Positions 1 through 7,270 are shown, counted from the first letter of the stretch. The stretch is 9,380 nucleotides of DNA from Candidatus Mcinerneyibacteriota bacterium (GCA_030630935.1 DAOVMD010000086.1:1-9380), one strand, 5' to 3'. Numbers and translations: made by a program. Notes: generated by a model from the sequence alone, not told the origin.

Positions 1-3000
1 AAATTCTGACATCACTAAAATCCGATGACTTAACTTTATCTTTCAGGGCAAAAATTCCAAACATTGAGAAATGATCAGTATAAATTGTAATAGTATTCTG
101 GACAGGATCAATTTCACCGCCTATAAGTTCCCACTTATTCTCAGGTTCATTCCAGTACCATATTTTTAATTCAAGTTCATTTATTCCTGGGTCCCCAGTC
201 CCGTCCACATATCCGTTATCATCAATATCATTATAATGAATCGTCATTTTCACAGGATTCTCAAAAGTTATTCCTTCGTTATCTGCATAGAACTCCCGGA
301 CTTCACCAGTCTCGATCATCCTTCCGGTTGTATCAGAAGCAGGTGGTGGTGAAGTCGGAGCGATTACACTTAGCTCCACACTACCGGAGACATCATCACT
401 TCCAATTGAGACTTCGGTATATCCAAAATCCTTTAAGGTTTGACCGGAAGAATCAGTTTGCGAAACTGAAGTTATTGGCAAAACATTCAACTTAAAACTT
501 CCATCGGAAACTTTTACAATATACGTCAGTCTATCCCCGCCATAAGGAGCCCACATTGAAAATGCTTCATTATAAGGATTATCCCCGAGAACCTGTGGAG
601 CAAGGTTAGCGTCAGATTCATCGCCTGATACTCTTGGATCATCCCAATGAGTAAGATATATATTAAAGTCTGAATTAGTTAATGACGGCAGAACTCCAAT
701 TGAATTAAAATCTTCATTTGAAAAATCATTCATAATATCTTCTGTGAAAAGGATGATCTCTCCATCGCTTGACCAGCTCGGTGACCAGGTTGGGAGATCA
801 GAATCAGTTATCCTGGTAAGATAAGTTGTATCATCCCAGGAATTTACAGTTACAGCACCGCCACTGGGCATATTTGCATTTATTAAATCCTGAACCCGAT
901 TCAGAACATAGATATCTGTTTTATTGGTTGTTCTCGATTCGCGGACAAATACAATCTTTAACTCACCTGCCGGACCTGAATAACTCCCGTCAGATTCCCA
1001 CCATCGCGGTTGGAGGCATCTATCTGAAGTGGTGTCAAACGCACCATTACATAAAGAAGTTAACCTGATTAATGAATTGGGAAGGTCATCAGGATCAAAT
1101 AGATATAAATCACCATGAACAGAACATACTATCCTGTCGTCTCCATTTCCATTCACGTCAACTAACCCGGGAAAATTCGTATAATCCGGGTCAAACCAAT
1201 TAATATAATATCCGGATGCTGCAAGTGAAAGATGTTCCTTTGCAGTCCCGTCTTCCTTGATCCTGAAAATCTGTGAGTACCCTGAAACATTCTCTTCACA
1301 ATAATAGATATAATCAGGTACTCCTCCCCCGGGACCGCCCCAGCTAATTTTTGAGAAATAAACAATTGTATCTCCTTCGGTCACGGTATTTAAGACTCCT
1401 GATTCATTTGGTGAAATTGTATAGAGCCCCGGGTGACCTGAGCGATCAGAGATGAATGCAAGTTTCTGATCTGTTACATCAACACCCCAATCCGGGAATA
1501 AAATATAATGTCCTGAACCTACCTCAGCATTCTGAATATGTAGAACTTCATCTATCCGAATATCTATCCCGGTATCCTTCGGGGTAAATAATTTTACTTG
1601 CCTATCTGATAAGACCGGTGATATGAAGTTGCCGCTTCGGTCTTGAATTGTTGAAGGGACTGTAATCGTATAGGTTGTTCCATGCTGGAGATTTGTTGTT
1701 GTTAATTTTATACTTAAATCGTCATTTAATAAAGAAACATCTGAAATGTTTACTACTGGAGCAAATGTATAATCGGCAGGATTTCCAATTGAAGATGGGT
1801 TAACTTTTATATTTGTTTTTATAATGATAATATTATCTTCAGGATTAAAACCTGTACTGACTTTTAGTAATGCGGGAACAGACCAGGTTGATTTGGATAG
1901 GAAACTTTCAACATTCGCAGAATTCTCCGCGGTGACTTTAAAATAATAAGTTAGCCCGGACGTTAAGCCTGAAGCAATATAAGTCGAACCCGTAACCAGA
2001 CCGCTTACATCAATATAATTTGTATCTTCCTGAAGACTCCTGTAAATATGATAACCCTGGTTATTCTCTTCCGGGTTCAGGTACCAGCTAACAAGGACAG
2101 AGTTCGATGAATATGGTTCCGAAAATACTCCTTCAGGTCTACGGAAATCTTTTAAAACTGTTGACATAACTATGTTTTGTGAAGGGAGAGAGTTTATACA
2201 TTCAAACGGAAAACCAAATACTATTATCCTTGAAAGACCGGTTCCGTTATTTTCATAGCCATTCCAATTTAGGGCTGCATTCCTGCCTGAACCGTAACTT
2301 AAAATATTCACCCCGTCATTTATACCTTGAATAGAATCGGGCCAGCGTGCTTGATATGATGCAATACCCTGGGTTGACCCGGCATCATCTGTATAAATTT
2401 CAAAGCTTACTCCTTCAAAGATCTGTCCTGCTAAACCATTTACCGTATAACTGATCCCGTCATCAAATAAATAATTCGATTTCAAAACTTGATTATAAAG
2501 TTCAGGGTTACTGCCTTTGTATTCTAAATCATAACCTATCTCAGCACCGGTTAATAAAAATTTTCCGCCAGCGGTTAAGTACGCTTCAATAAATGGAGCT
2601 TCATCAGAATTTAATGAGCCTGTTCCATAATCAGGCGGGAACGAATCAAGACCGGTAAACCAGATAACCTTATCATAATCCGTTAAAACCAAATCACCAT
2701 CGACAATCGCTTCAGAAGTGGAACCGTCAAAGTAATGTGAATCATTCACGGATGCTTTTCCATACGGGACAAAATAATCATTCGGGAAATTCCGATTCTC
2801 ATCCTCAACAATTAAAAGATCCGGGATTTGTGACCCTGAAACTCTAACTCCTAAAACATCGGTTGGTCCGGATTGATTACCTGCATGGTCTTCACTCTTC
2901 ACCCTGAAATAATAATCCTGGCTAACTGTTAAACCTGATAATACAGTTGAATTCGGAGTTGAAGAGACAGTAGTTAATAAACTAAAACTGGAACCGTCCG

Positions 3001-5236
3001 TGCTGAACTCAATTGCAATATTTGAAATATCTTTCATATACCCGGTAGTCCAGGCGATCTCAATATCTCCTGTCCCGGAATTTTTTACATATTTAATTTT
3101 GCTTGAATCAGGTGGGACATTATCAAACCATATTAGAATTCGTCTTAGGACTTCCTGCCTTTCAGACGGAGACGTAATTGTTTCAAATGGAAATCCGAAA
3201 TGGACAAGCCGGCCTTCCTCAATTCCTGCTCCGAATAATCCTGAGTACTGGATCCCTGCAGTTGTACCGGTTCCGTAAGTCAGGCAGACTGCAGAACCAT
3301 TGATTGCAGCAATCACATCAGGCCATTGTGCTTCATAAGCTCCACCGTCAGGAACACTATCGTCATCGTCAAAATAGAAATCCATTGAACTTAAAATTCC
3401 TGCACCTAATAAATGATAGTTACCCGAGTCGTCCTGGATATAATTTGCTTTTATAAAATCATTATAATAAACCGGGGCAGTACCTTTAAAATCAAGGTCA
3501 TACCCAATCTCAGCACCTGAAATAAAGAATCTACCGCCACTCTCAAGATATGCCTGAACAAGCGGACGCTCTGCAGTATTTAATGTGCCGGTGCCGTTGG
3601 TCGGGGCAAATGAATCACGGCCTGTAAACCAAACCACGCCCATATAACTCGAAAGGAGAACTGTTCCGTTTACAACCGCTTCAGAACCACAGTTATCAAA
3701 TGAGAAATCAAGATTCCTGATTCCCTCACAGAAATATTTTGAATAGTCATCATTATTAAACCTGTTATCATCTTCCACAATTAAAATTCTATCTGTATCA
3801 GTTGAAATTTTCACACCATAAACATCTGATGCACCTGAGATATTACTGTTTAGATCGATTGCATAAATTTTATAATAATAAACATCACCCGGAGTGATGC
3901 TCGAATCAAAATAGTGAGTTGCCGTCTTTGAAGGAGAAGTTAAGAGAGAAAATGAAACTGCGTCAGGACTCTTATAAATTTGATATTCATCGAGGTCAGA
4001 ATCACCAACCGTTTCCCAGATTATCTCGACTTGACTATTTTCAAATTTCACAATTGATAATGTTGGAGTCTCGGGTGGTACACTATCAGCGCAGAACTTA
4101 TCCCGTAAAACGTCCCAGAGATCATTCTCAACTCCATCATAACCAAGAGCCCACATCCCAACCCCGCCAAGGTCGGAAGAGATTGCAAGGTCATACTTCA
4201 AACCGAGTGAAACTTCGTCGTCATACCAGCACTGATACCAACCCGGGTCCTGATATTTATACCATGGTGTCTGGGAATTCGTATCCCATAACCGTCCGTA
4301 GGTTACTGCTTGACCTTTGGCATTCCGGAAAATTACCACAGACCCGCCTCCGGTCGTATTTGCATTAATGTTCCCTGAGTCAGTTGGCCATTTATAACCG
4401 TAATATGGAACTCCGAGTATAAATTTATCTGTATATAATCCCCAATCAATATAGTCCTGAACTGTCCAGGTAACATTATAAGTTCCCCAAACTGCACCCG
4501 AAGTCAACTGGGCAACAGGCCCGGCTTTTGAAGCTGAAGACCAGTGATAATCATAAGCCATAATAAATAAAGCATCACAATTCAATGCAAGTTCATCATA
4601 ATCAAATACTCCATTCCAATCAACTGCAGGAGTACAGATCGAAACATGATAATCAGGGTCGGCATCTTTGAATGCTGTATTTAATTCTGTCATGAAAGTT
4701 ACAAGCAATACCTTGTAACCGGCAGGAACTCCTTCAAAATCTATGCAGACACCATCTCCATTCCCATTCTGAACAAGAGTTAACAAATTGCTTATTAGGT
4801 TAGCACGATGTGTGGGGCTGGATAAAATATCCCCGATCGTAGTACTGCCAAAACAAGTGACAGTTAAAACAACCTTAACTCCATTTGCATGAGCAGTTAC
4901 AATAGGAGCATATTCAGGCCAATGCCAACCTGCAGCATTATTAAGTGAACCATCAGAATTCGCTTCAACTGAGAACCATGCTAATATTGTTAATAAATCC
5001 CACTCAATCTCACTTAAATAATTTGACGAGTATGAATTATAAAAACCCATAACTTCCTTTGTCACACAAGGTGTACTGCGAGTAGTCGGGACCCGGTTAT
5101 CGGGGAGCTTACCGGCCTTACCCTTGAGACGCTCAAACTCAAGCTGATGAATGCTCTTGAACTCATGATCAAATGCAAATACAGTACTAGTCATTATTAT
5201 TAAAATCAAAACCAGGAAGGATAATCTTTTTAACAT
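1..5236 (-). CDS. Large secreted GH18-family multidomain protein, C-terminus beyond the window
   Basis: I translated the minus strand from the ATG at 5236 and found 1745 codons with no stop, so the gene is partial at its 3' end. Domains, in approximate residues: signal peptide 1-21 (MLKR, hydrophobic core, cut near VFA); GH18 barrel 60-383; FnIII 388-478; GATase1-like module 482-705; FnIII 708-800; second GATase1-like module 806-1031; FnIII 1034-1121; SbsA-type Ig-like 1125-1219; TolB/PD40-like beta-propeller 1220-1600; ZU5-like beta domain 1602-1731. By family it should hydrolyse or bind beta-1,4-linked amino sugars (chitin, peptidoglycan or related glycans) outside the cytoplasm; the substrate is not visible. 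The other modules probably serve adhesion or display. The start is supported by the signal peptide, by a promoter about 30 bp upstream and by a weak GGA 8 bases before the ATG. The frame reads cleanly throughout, so this is not a pseudogene. Domain limits are by eye; the GH18 call is firm and the later modules are less so. Confidence 0.95.
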   Translation of the reverse strand, partial: MLKRLSFLVLILIIMTSTVFAFDHEFKSIHQLEFERLKGKAGKLPDNRVPTTRSTPCVTKEVMGFYNSYSSNYLSEIEWDLLTILAWFSVEANSDGSLNNAAGWHWPEYAPIVTAHANGVKVVLTVTCFGSTTIGDILSSPTHRANLISNLLTLVQNGNGDGVCIDFEGVPAGYKVLLVTFMTELNTAFKDADPDYHVSICTPAVDWNGVFDYDELALNCDALFIMAYDYHWSSASKAGPVAQLTSGAVWGTYNVTWTVQDYIDWGLYTDKFILGVPYYGYKWPTDSGNINANTTGGGSVVIFRNAKGQAVTYGRLWDTNSQTPWYKYQDPGWYQCWYDDEVSLGLKYDLAISSDLGGVGMWALGYDGVENDLWDVLRDKFCADSVPPETPTLSIVKFENSQVEIIWETVGDSDLDEYQIYKSPDAVSFSLLTSPSKTATHYFDSSITPGDVYYYKIYAIDLNSNISGASDVYGVKISTDTDRILIVEDDNRFNNDDYSKYFCEGIRNLDFSFDNCGSEAVVNGTVLLSSYMGVVWFTGRDSFAPTNGTGTLNTAERPLVQAYLESGGRFFISGAEIGYDLDFKGTAPVYYNDFIKANYIQDDSGNYHLLGAGILSSMDFYFDDDDSVPDGGAYEAQWPDVIAAINGSAVCLTYGTGTTAGIQYSGLFGAGIEEGRLVHFGFPFETITSPSERQEVLRRILIWFDNVPPDSSKIKYVKNSGTGDIEIAWTTGYMKDISNIAIEFSTDGSSFSLLTTVSSTPNSTVLSGLTVSQDYYFRVKSEDHAGNQSGPTDVLGVRVSGSQIPDLLIVEDENRNFPNDYFVPYGKASVNDSHYFDGSTSEAIVDGDLVLTDYDKVIWFTGLDSFPPDYGTGSLNSDEAPFIEAYLTAGGKFLLTGAEIGYDLEYKGSNPELYNQVLKSNYLFDDGISYTVNGLAGQIFEGVSFEIYTDDAGSTQGIASYQARWPDSIQGINDGVNILSYGSGRNAALNWNGYENNGTGLSRIIVFGFPFECINSLPSQNIVMSTVLKDFRRPEGVFSEPYSSNSVLVSWYLNPEENNQGYHIYRSLQEDTNYIDVSGLVTGSTYIASGLTSGLTYYFKVTAENSANVESFLSKSTWSVPALLKVSTGFNPEDNIIIIKTNIKVNPSSIGNPADYTFAPVVNISDVSLLNDDLSIKLTTTNLQHGTTYTITVPSTIQDRSGNFISPVLSDRQVKLFTPKDTGIDIRIDEVLHIQNAEVGSGHYILFPDWGVDVTDQKLAFISDRSGHPGLYTISPNESGVLNTVTEGDTIVYFSKISWGGPGGGVPDYIYYCEENVSGYSQIFRIKEDGTAKEHLSLAASGYYINWFDPDYTNFPGLVDVNGNGDDRIVCSVHGDLYLFDPDDLPNSLIRLTSLCNGAFDTTSDRCLQPRWWESDGSYSGPAGELKIVFVRESRTTNKTDIYVLNRVQDLINANMPSGGAVTVNSWDDTTYLTRITDSDLPTWSPSWSSDGEIILFTEDIMNDFSNEDFNSIGVLPSLTNSDFNIYLTHWDDPRVSGDESDANLAPQVLGDNPYNEAFSMWAPYGGDRLTYIVKVSDGSFKLNVLPITSVSQTDSSGQTLKDFGYTEVSIGSDDVSGSVELSVIAPTSPPPASDTTGRMIETGEVREFYADNEGITFENPVKMTIHYNDIDDNGYVDGTGDPGINELELKIWYWNEPENKWELIGGEIDPVQNTITIYTDHFSMFGIFALKDKVKSSDFSDVRI
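44..433 (-). other. C-terminal ZU5-like beta domain
   Basis: Residues about 1602-1731. A Pro/Ser-rich linker (APTSPPPAS, 1626-1634) leads into strands with ITFENPVKMTIHY (1656-1668), an Asp-rich turn (DIDDNGYVDG), then LKIWYWNE, KWELIGGEID and a closing HFSMFGIFAL. This resembles the ZU5-like domains near the end of many long secreted bacterial proteins. The family name is tentative. The frame continues as SSDFSDVRI to the window edge. Confidence 0.5.
437..1579 (-). other. TolB/PD40-like beta-propeller region of the GH18 protein
   Basis: Residues about 1220-1600. Several blades resemble the PD40 pattern of TolB-type propellers: FPDWGVDVTDQKLAFISDRS (1247-1266) followed by LYTIS, and PTWSPSWSSDGEIILFTED (1482-1500) followed later by NIYLT. 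A further blade ends in DIYVLNR (1441-1447). Loops between blades are long and irregular, so the number of blades cannot be fixed by eye. Such propellers usually act as binding scaffolds. Confidence 0.6.
2144..2821 (-). repeat. Internal duplicated module, copy 2 (GATase1/ThuA-like fold)
   Basis: Residues about 806-1031. It repeats copy 1 in the same order: LLIVEDENR, VIWFTGLDSF (857-866), YLTAGGKFLLTG (886-897), AEIGYDL (898-904) and IVFGFPFE (1005-1012). The two copies agree at well over half the positions in the central stretch but differ throughout at DNA level, so the duplication is old or the copies were shuffled as domains. Each copy is preceded by an FnIII domain, so the duplicated unit is probably FnIII plus module. 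Confidence 0.75.
3122..3793 (-). repeat. Internal duplicated module, copy 1 (GATase1/ThuA-like fold)
   Basis: Residues about 482-705 of the GH18 protein, first copy of a module found twice. It starts with a beta strand followed by acidic residues (ILIVEDDNR), as in Rossmann-type glutamine-amidotransferase-like domains of secreted bacterial proteins. It then has VVWFTGRDSF (534-543), a YLESGGRFFISG strand-turn (563-574), AEIGYDL (575-581) and VHFGFPFE (678-685) near its end. I see no Cys-His-Glu triad, so it is probably non-enzymatic. The fold assignment is inferred from motif order; the duplication itself is plain. Confidence 0.75.
4088..5059 (-). other. GH18 catalytic domain (YaaH-like), with one atypical active-site residue
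   Basis: Residues about 60-383 of the large protein. The active-site strand reads DGVCIDFE (161-168). In the GH18 consensus DxxDxDxE the acid/base is the last Glu, here E168 at 4733-4735, and D166 is also kept. The middle Asp is Cys (C164); spore-type YaaH enzymes often have Asn there. Other family signatures are MAYDY (226-230), ILGVPYYG (273-280) and GMWALGYDG (360-368) near the end of the barrel. The essential acid is present, so activity is plausible. The Cys could lower or alter catalysis, and a glycan-binding role is the alternative. Confidence 0.92.
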
Positions 5237-5268
5237 AAGTAATTCCGTTTATAATACCTTATTGTATC

Positions 5269-5297
5269 ATTTTAACATAAATATAAAGAAAATGCAA
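5269..5297 (-). promoter_or_regulatory. Predicted sigma-70 promoter of the GH18 gene (extended -10)
   Basis: On the minus strand, TTGCAT (5292-5297) and TAAAAT (5269-5274) are 17 bp apart, and TG precedes the -10 by one base (TATGTTAAAAT). The -35 is weak, but the extended -10 differs by one base from that of the serpin promoter. Transcription would start near 5262, leaving a leader of about 26 bases. No operator is evident apart from the hairpin just upstream. Confidence 0.6.
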
Positions 5298-5303
5298 ATA
5301 GAA

Positions 5304-5330
5304 GATTCAGTTAACAAAGTTAACTGAATC
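5304..5330. repeat. Perfect 12-bp inverted repeat upstream of the GH18 promoter
   Basis: Arms GATTCAGTTAAC (5304-5315) and GTTAACTGAATC (5319-5330) pair perfectly around an AAA loop. The element ends 6 bp upstream of the -35 box of the GH18 promoter. With no T-run on either side it is not a classical terminator. It could be a protein-binding site or a repeat-family hairpin. Confidence 0.85.
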
Positions 5331-5336
5331 GAGAAC

Positions 5337-5353
5337 AGATAGCAGAGAACTGA
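5337..5353 (+). repeat. 17-bp direct repeat, copy 1
   Basis: The sequence AGATAGCAGAGAACTGA is identical at 5776-5792. The word GAGAACTGA within it also occurs inverted at 5668-5676. GAGAACAGA lies just before this copy and just after the other, so the surroundings appear to be built from shuffled short words. Confidence 0.75.
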
Positions 5354-5380
5354 AAGTAGTCGTTTTTTAGGAAGCAGTAG

Positions 5381-5399
5381 GGGTTAACGGCGTTAACCC
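5381..5399. repeat. Inverted repeat with the same GTTAAC core
   Basis: GGGTTAAC (5381-5388) and GTTAACCC (5392-5399) pair perfectly around GGC. It shares the GTTAAC-nnn-GTTAAC core with the element at 5304-5330, but its outer arms and loop differ. Confidence 0.8.
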
Positions 5400-5570
5400 T
5401 GACCCAAATAAGTAAGTCACCCGCATGAAACAAAATCAATTATTCAAGAGCTAAAATATGTTCAAGAGTTATTCTTTTTGATTTATTTTGATTTTTTATT
5501 TTTCTCCGCGTCTTCGGTGATTAAAAAGGTTTTTCCCTGATTATATCGAAGAATTAAGCTCATTCGATTC

Positions 5571-5590
5571 GGGCGTCTCGCCAGACGCCC
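5571..5590. repeat. REP-like GC-rich hairpin
   Basis: GGGCGTCT (5571-5578) and AGACGCCC (5583-5590) pair perfectly around CGCC, and CCTACA follows. Its arms contain the GTCT/AGAC word and its flank the CTACA word of the hairpins at 7271-7300 and 7377-7396, which suggests a diverged member of the same family. It is G+C rich against an A+T-rich background, as REP elements often are. Confidence 0.7.
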
Positions 5591-5744
5591 CTACACCGCT
5601 TGGAATACAATTCTTTGGTTTTCGAATGAATACATCATTTTTTTGTTTTGTTTTCTTATGTTCTCATCAGTTCTCCCGATGCAAAAAATCCCCGACAAAT
5701 CGGAGTAAACTCAATCACATCCCTTCGGTCGGCGACCTGCTATT

Positions 5745-5767
5745 CTCAAGCAACTTTGTTGCTTGAG
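5745..5767. repeat. Perfect 10-bp hairpin with TTT loop
   Basis: CTCAAGCAAC (5745-5754) and GTTGCTTGAG (5758-5767) pair perfectly around TTT. No T-run follows on either strand, so I do not call it a terminator. Confidence 0.8.
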
Positions 5768-5775
5768 CAGAGAGT

Positions 5776-5792
5776 AGATAGCAGAGAACTGA
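5776..5792 (+). repeat. 17-bp direct repeat, copy 2
   Basis: Identical to 5337-5353 and overlapping GAGAACAGA on its right. It follows directly after the CTCAAGCAAC hairpin. Confidence 0.75.
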
Positions 5793-5925
5793 GAACAGAA
5801 TGCAAATGCGGTAGTTGAACCCCCTATAATTGTTTAACATTTTAACCATTGAACTATCCCAACTCATACACATTTGAACTTTTTGTTAACACTTGAACCA
5901 TTCAACTATCAAAACTATTGCACAC

Positions 5926-5987
5926 TTGAACACATGCGAAGCATGCTTTGAACATTTGAACAATTGAACACTTGAACATTTGAACAC
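5926..5987 (+). repeat. TTGAACAN octamer array with CATGC hairpin (block A)
   Basis: TTGAAC at 5926, a hairpin CATGC-GAA-GCATG (5933-5945), then five octamers TTGAACAN starting at 5948, 5956, 5964, 5972 and 5980. Only the eighth base varies (T, A, C, T, C). More diverged TTGAAC/TTTAAC words extend left to about 5814. It lies just 3' of the serpin gene, where the transcribed strand reads TGTTCAA. The same layout recurs at 7403-7428 and 9268-9313. Confidence 0.85.
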
Positions 5988-6013
5988 TTTGTTGTAAAGC
6001 GAAGCGAAACAGA

Positions 6014-7204
6014 TCACTGTCGTGGATCTTTAACTGAACCAATAAAGATTATCAAGCCTGTTTCTTCATCTACAATTGCAAAGAAATATGGTCTGGTAAC
6101 ATGCATCTTAAATGGTTTTGGAGGTCTATAATCTTCTGAACAAGGTACAATCCCCAGCGTTACTTCGGTAACTGCCGCGGCTTCAGTACCTTCTTCATTT
6201 ATTTCAATAAATGAATCCTGGATTACTTCTTTAATATAAAAATTCATTTTCTCACGATCAAAATCTATCAGCTTAGATAAATCAGCATCTTTCTCGTCAA
6301 ATAAAATACCCATACCTAATTGTGTTAAGTATTTTGAGAGATCTATATTCTTTCGGAATTTTAATCTTGGCAGCTTAATCTCGCCTTTTCGTTCATGAAA
6401 AGGCTTCTGCCACCCATTCCAGCTTTTATTATTTAATGAAGTAACAAAACTATCCAAGGACTCTCCCTTACTTGGGAGAAAAACATACATACAAATTCGT
6501 TTCCCTATGTATGGTAGCTTGATCGCCTGGAACTTATTATTTTCAAAATATTGGAAGTAGTCACTCCTGAACATTAAAGGTACCTTTTTCTCATCACCAT
6601 TTTCCAAATTGAATATTTCTTCTTTGGTCTTTGCTTTATCAAACTTCAAGTCCCAGAGCCCTTTAAAATATATGGTATTAATAATGAAGGCAATGTCCTT
6701 TTCACTAATATCACTTATTACATTTTTAAATATTCCATTCGTATTCTCTTTAACGATTTTATTTATTTCTTTAATTAAAAGTTCTTTGTCTTCCTGAGAA
6801 AAATCTCTCTTATTAATTGCAGCATTAAAATATTTATCATTTAAATTCATGAATTCTTTCTTGAAATCAAAATACAATGTAATTAATTCTCTATTAAACA
6901 TTCCTGTCCATCTATCGGTAAACCATAAAGAATTGAACATTTGAATTTTTAATTCACTAGAATCCAATTGATTTAAATATTCTATTATTTCTTTATTACT
7001 AAAATTGATCTCATCAATATCAATATTATCATAATGTAAGGTTGACTTAATCGCATTATAAGTCCTGCCTTCAGCACCGTTCAGGATAATTGTGAGTGGG
7101 ATTTGAATACTAATTGGAGAAATGAATTGATTCTCATTAGGCAGGTCAAGATATACCTCTTTAAATATATCAAAAAGAAAGTCCATGAATATCATCTTTT
7201 TCAT
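6014..7204 (-). CDS. Serpin, inhibitory type, predicted cytoplasmic
   Basis: A 396-residue serpin, near the usual core length. Family landmarks: helix A and FISPISI (27-33), LNGAEG (41-46), the shutter motif NTIYFKGLW (176-184), KLPRLKF (277-283), the hinge EEGTEAAAVT (337-346) and the C-terminal TRPYFFAIVDEETGLI ... GSVKDP. The small-residue hinge is typical of inhibitory serpins, which trap serine or cysteine proteases covalently. Counting 17 residues from the hinge Glu puts P1 at V353 with Pro at P1', so the true cleavage bond may be shifted and the target cannot be predicted. There is no signal peptide, so it probably guards cytoplasmic proteins or acts after lysis. I chose the ATG at 7204 because AAAGGT lies 6 bases upstream; the frame can be extended to a TTG at 7219, but that codon is upstream of this site. 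It is transcribed from its own strong promoter, divergently from the DUF89 operon. Confidence 0.95.
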   Translation of the reverse strand: MKKMIFMDFLFDIFKEVYLDLPNENQFISPISIQIPLTIILNGAEGRTYNAIKSTLHYDNIDIDEINFSNKEIIEYLNQLDSSELKIQMFNSLWFTDRWTGMFNRELITLYFDFKKEFMNLNDKYFNAAINKRDFSQEDKELLIKEINKIVKENTNGIFKNVISDISEKDIAFIINTIYFKGLWDLKFDKAKTKEEIFNLENGDEKKVPLMFRSDYFQYFENNKFQAIKLPYIGKRICMYVFLPSKGESLDSFVTSLNNKSWNGWQKPFHERKGEIKLPRLKFRKNIDLSKYLTQLGMGILFDEKDADLSKLIDFDREKMNFYIKEVIQDSFIEINEEGTEAAAVTEVTLGIVPCSEDYRPPKPFKMHVTRPYFFAIVDEETGLIIFIGSVKDPRQ

Positions 7205-7210
7205 AATCTT

Positions 7211-7216
7211 ACCTTT
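7211..7216 (-). promoter_or_regulatory. Ribosome binding site that sets the serpin start
   Basis: AAAGGT on the minus strand, 6 bases before the ATG at 7204. It lies inside any reading that begins at the upstream TTG (7219), which favours the ATG. Confidence 0.7.
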
Positions 7217-7239
7217 CAACGATTTGATTAATCTGAAAT

Positions 7240-7268
7240 ATTATAACATAAAACCCATTCAAAGTCAA
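7240..7268 (-). promoter_or_regulatory. Strong predicted sigma-70 promoter of the serpin gene
   Basis: Minus strand: TTGACT (7263-7268), 17-bp spacer, TATAAT (7240-7245), with TG one base before the -10 (TATGTTATAAT). It is one base from full consensus. The predicted start near 7233 gives a leader of about 29 bases. A 13-bp perfect hairpin begins 2 bp upstream of the -35. Confidence 0.85.
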
Positions 7269-7270
7269 AC

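Larger units (their letters stand above)
5237..6013. other. Gene-free region between the GH18 and serpin genes
   Basis: This stretch has no credible gene on either strand. It holds the GH18 promoter, two hairpins with a shared GTTAAC core, a REP-like GGGCGTCT hairpin, a CTCAAGCAAC hairpin, direct repeats built on GAGAACTGA, and an octamer array ending near the serpin stop codon. A smaller CCGA-CAAA-TCGG inverted repeat is at 5692-5703. A segment at 5503-5520 reads on the minus strand as ACCGAAGACGCGGAGA, like the short intergenic repeats of ACAGAGA type seen in many genomes. None of the hairpins is followed by a T-run on either strand, so no intrinsic terminator for the serpin gene can be named. 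Confidence 0.8.

Noticed and set aside
826-1068. Open frame on the plus strand, 80 codons
   Set aside because: It lies opposite the continuous GH18 coding frame, has no ribosome binding site and no recognisable protein features; the same holds for frames at 1162-1365, 3000-3278 and 3919-4368.
5304-5330. Hairpin as a terminator of the serpin transcript
   Set aside because: No T-run follows on the minus strand, and it is nearly 700 bases from the serpin stop.
5926-5987. CRISPR-like array
   Set aside because: The repeat is 8 bases with no unique spacers and no cas genes are nearby; it is a simple tandem repeat.
6609-6797. Plus-strand open frame inside the serpin gene
   Set aside because: It is antisense to conserved serpin core sequence, and its hydrophobic composition is a by-product of the A+T-rich opposite strand.
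7205-7219. Longer serpin start at the TTG at 7219
   Set aside because: The AAAGGT site at 7211-7216 would be inside the coding region; the ATG at 7204 has correct spacing and the extra residues add no family sequence.
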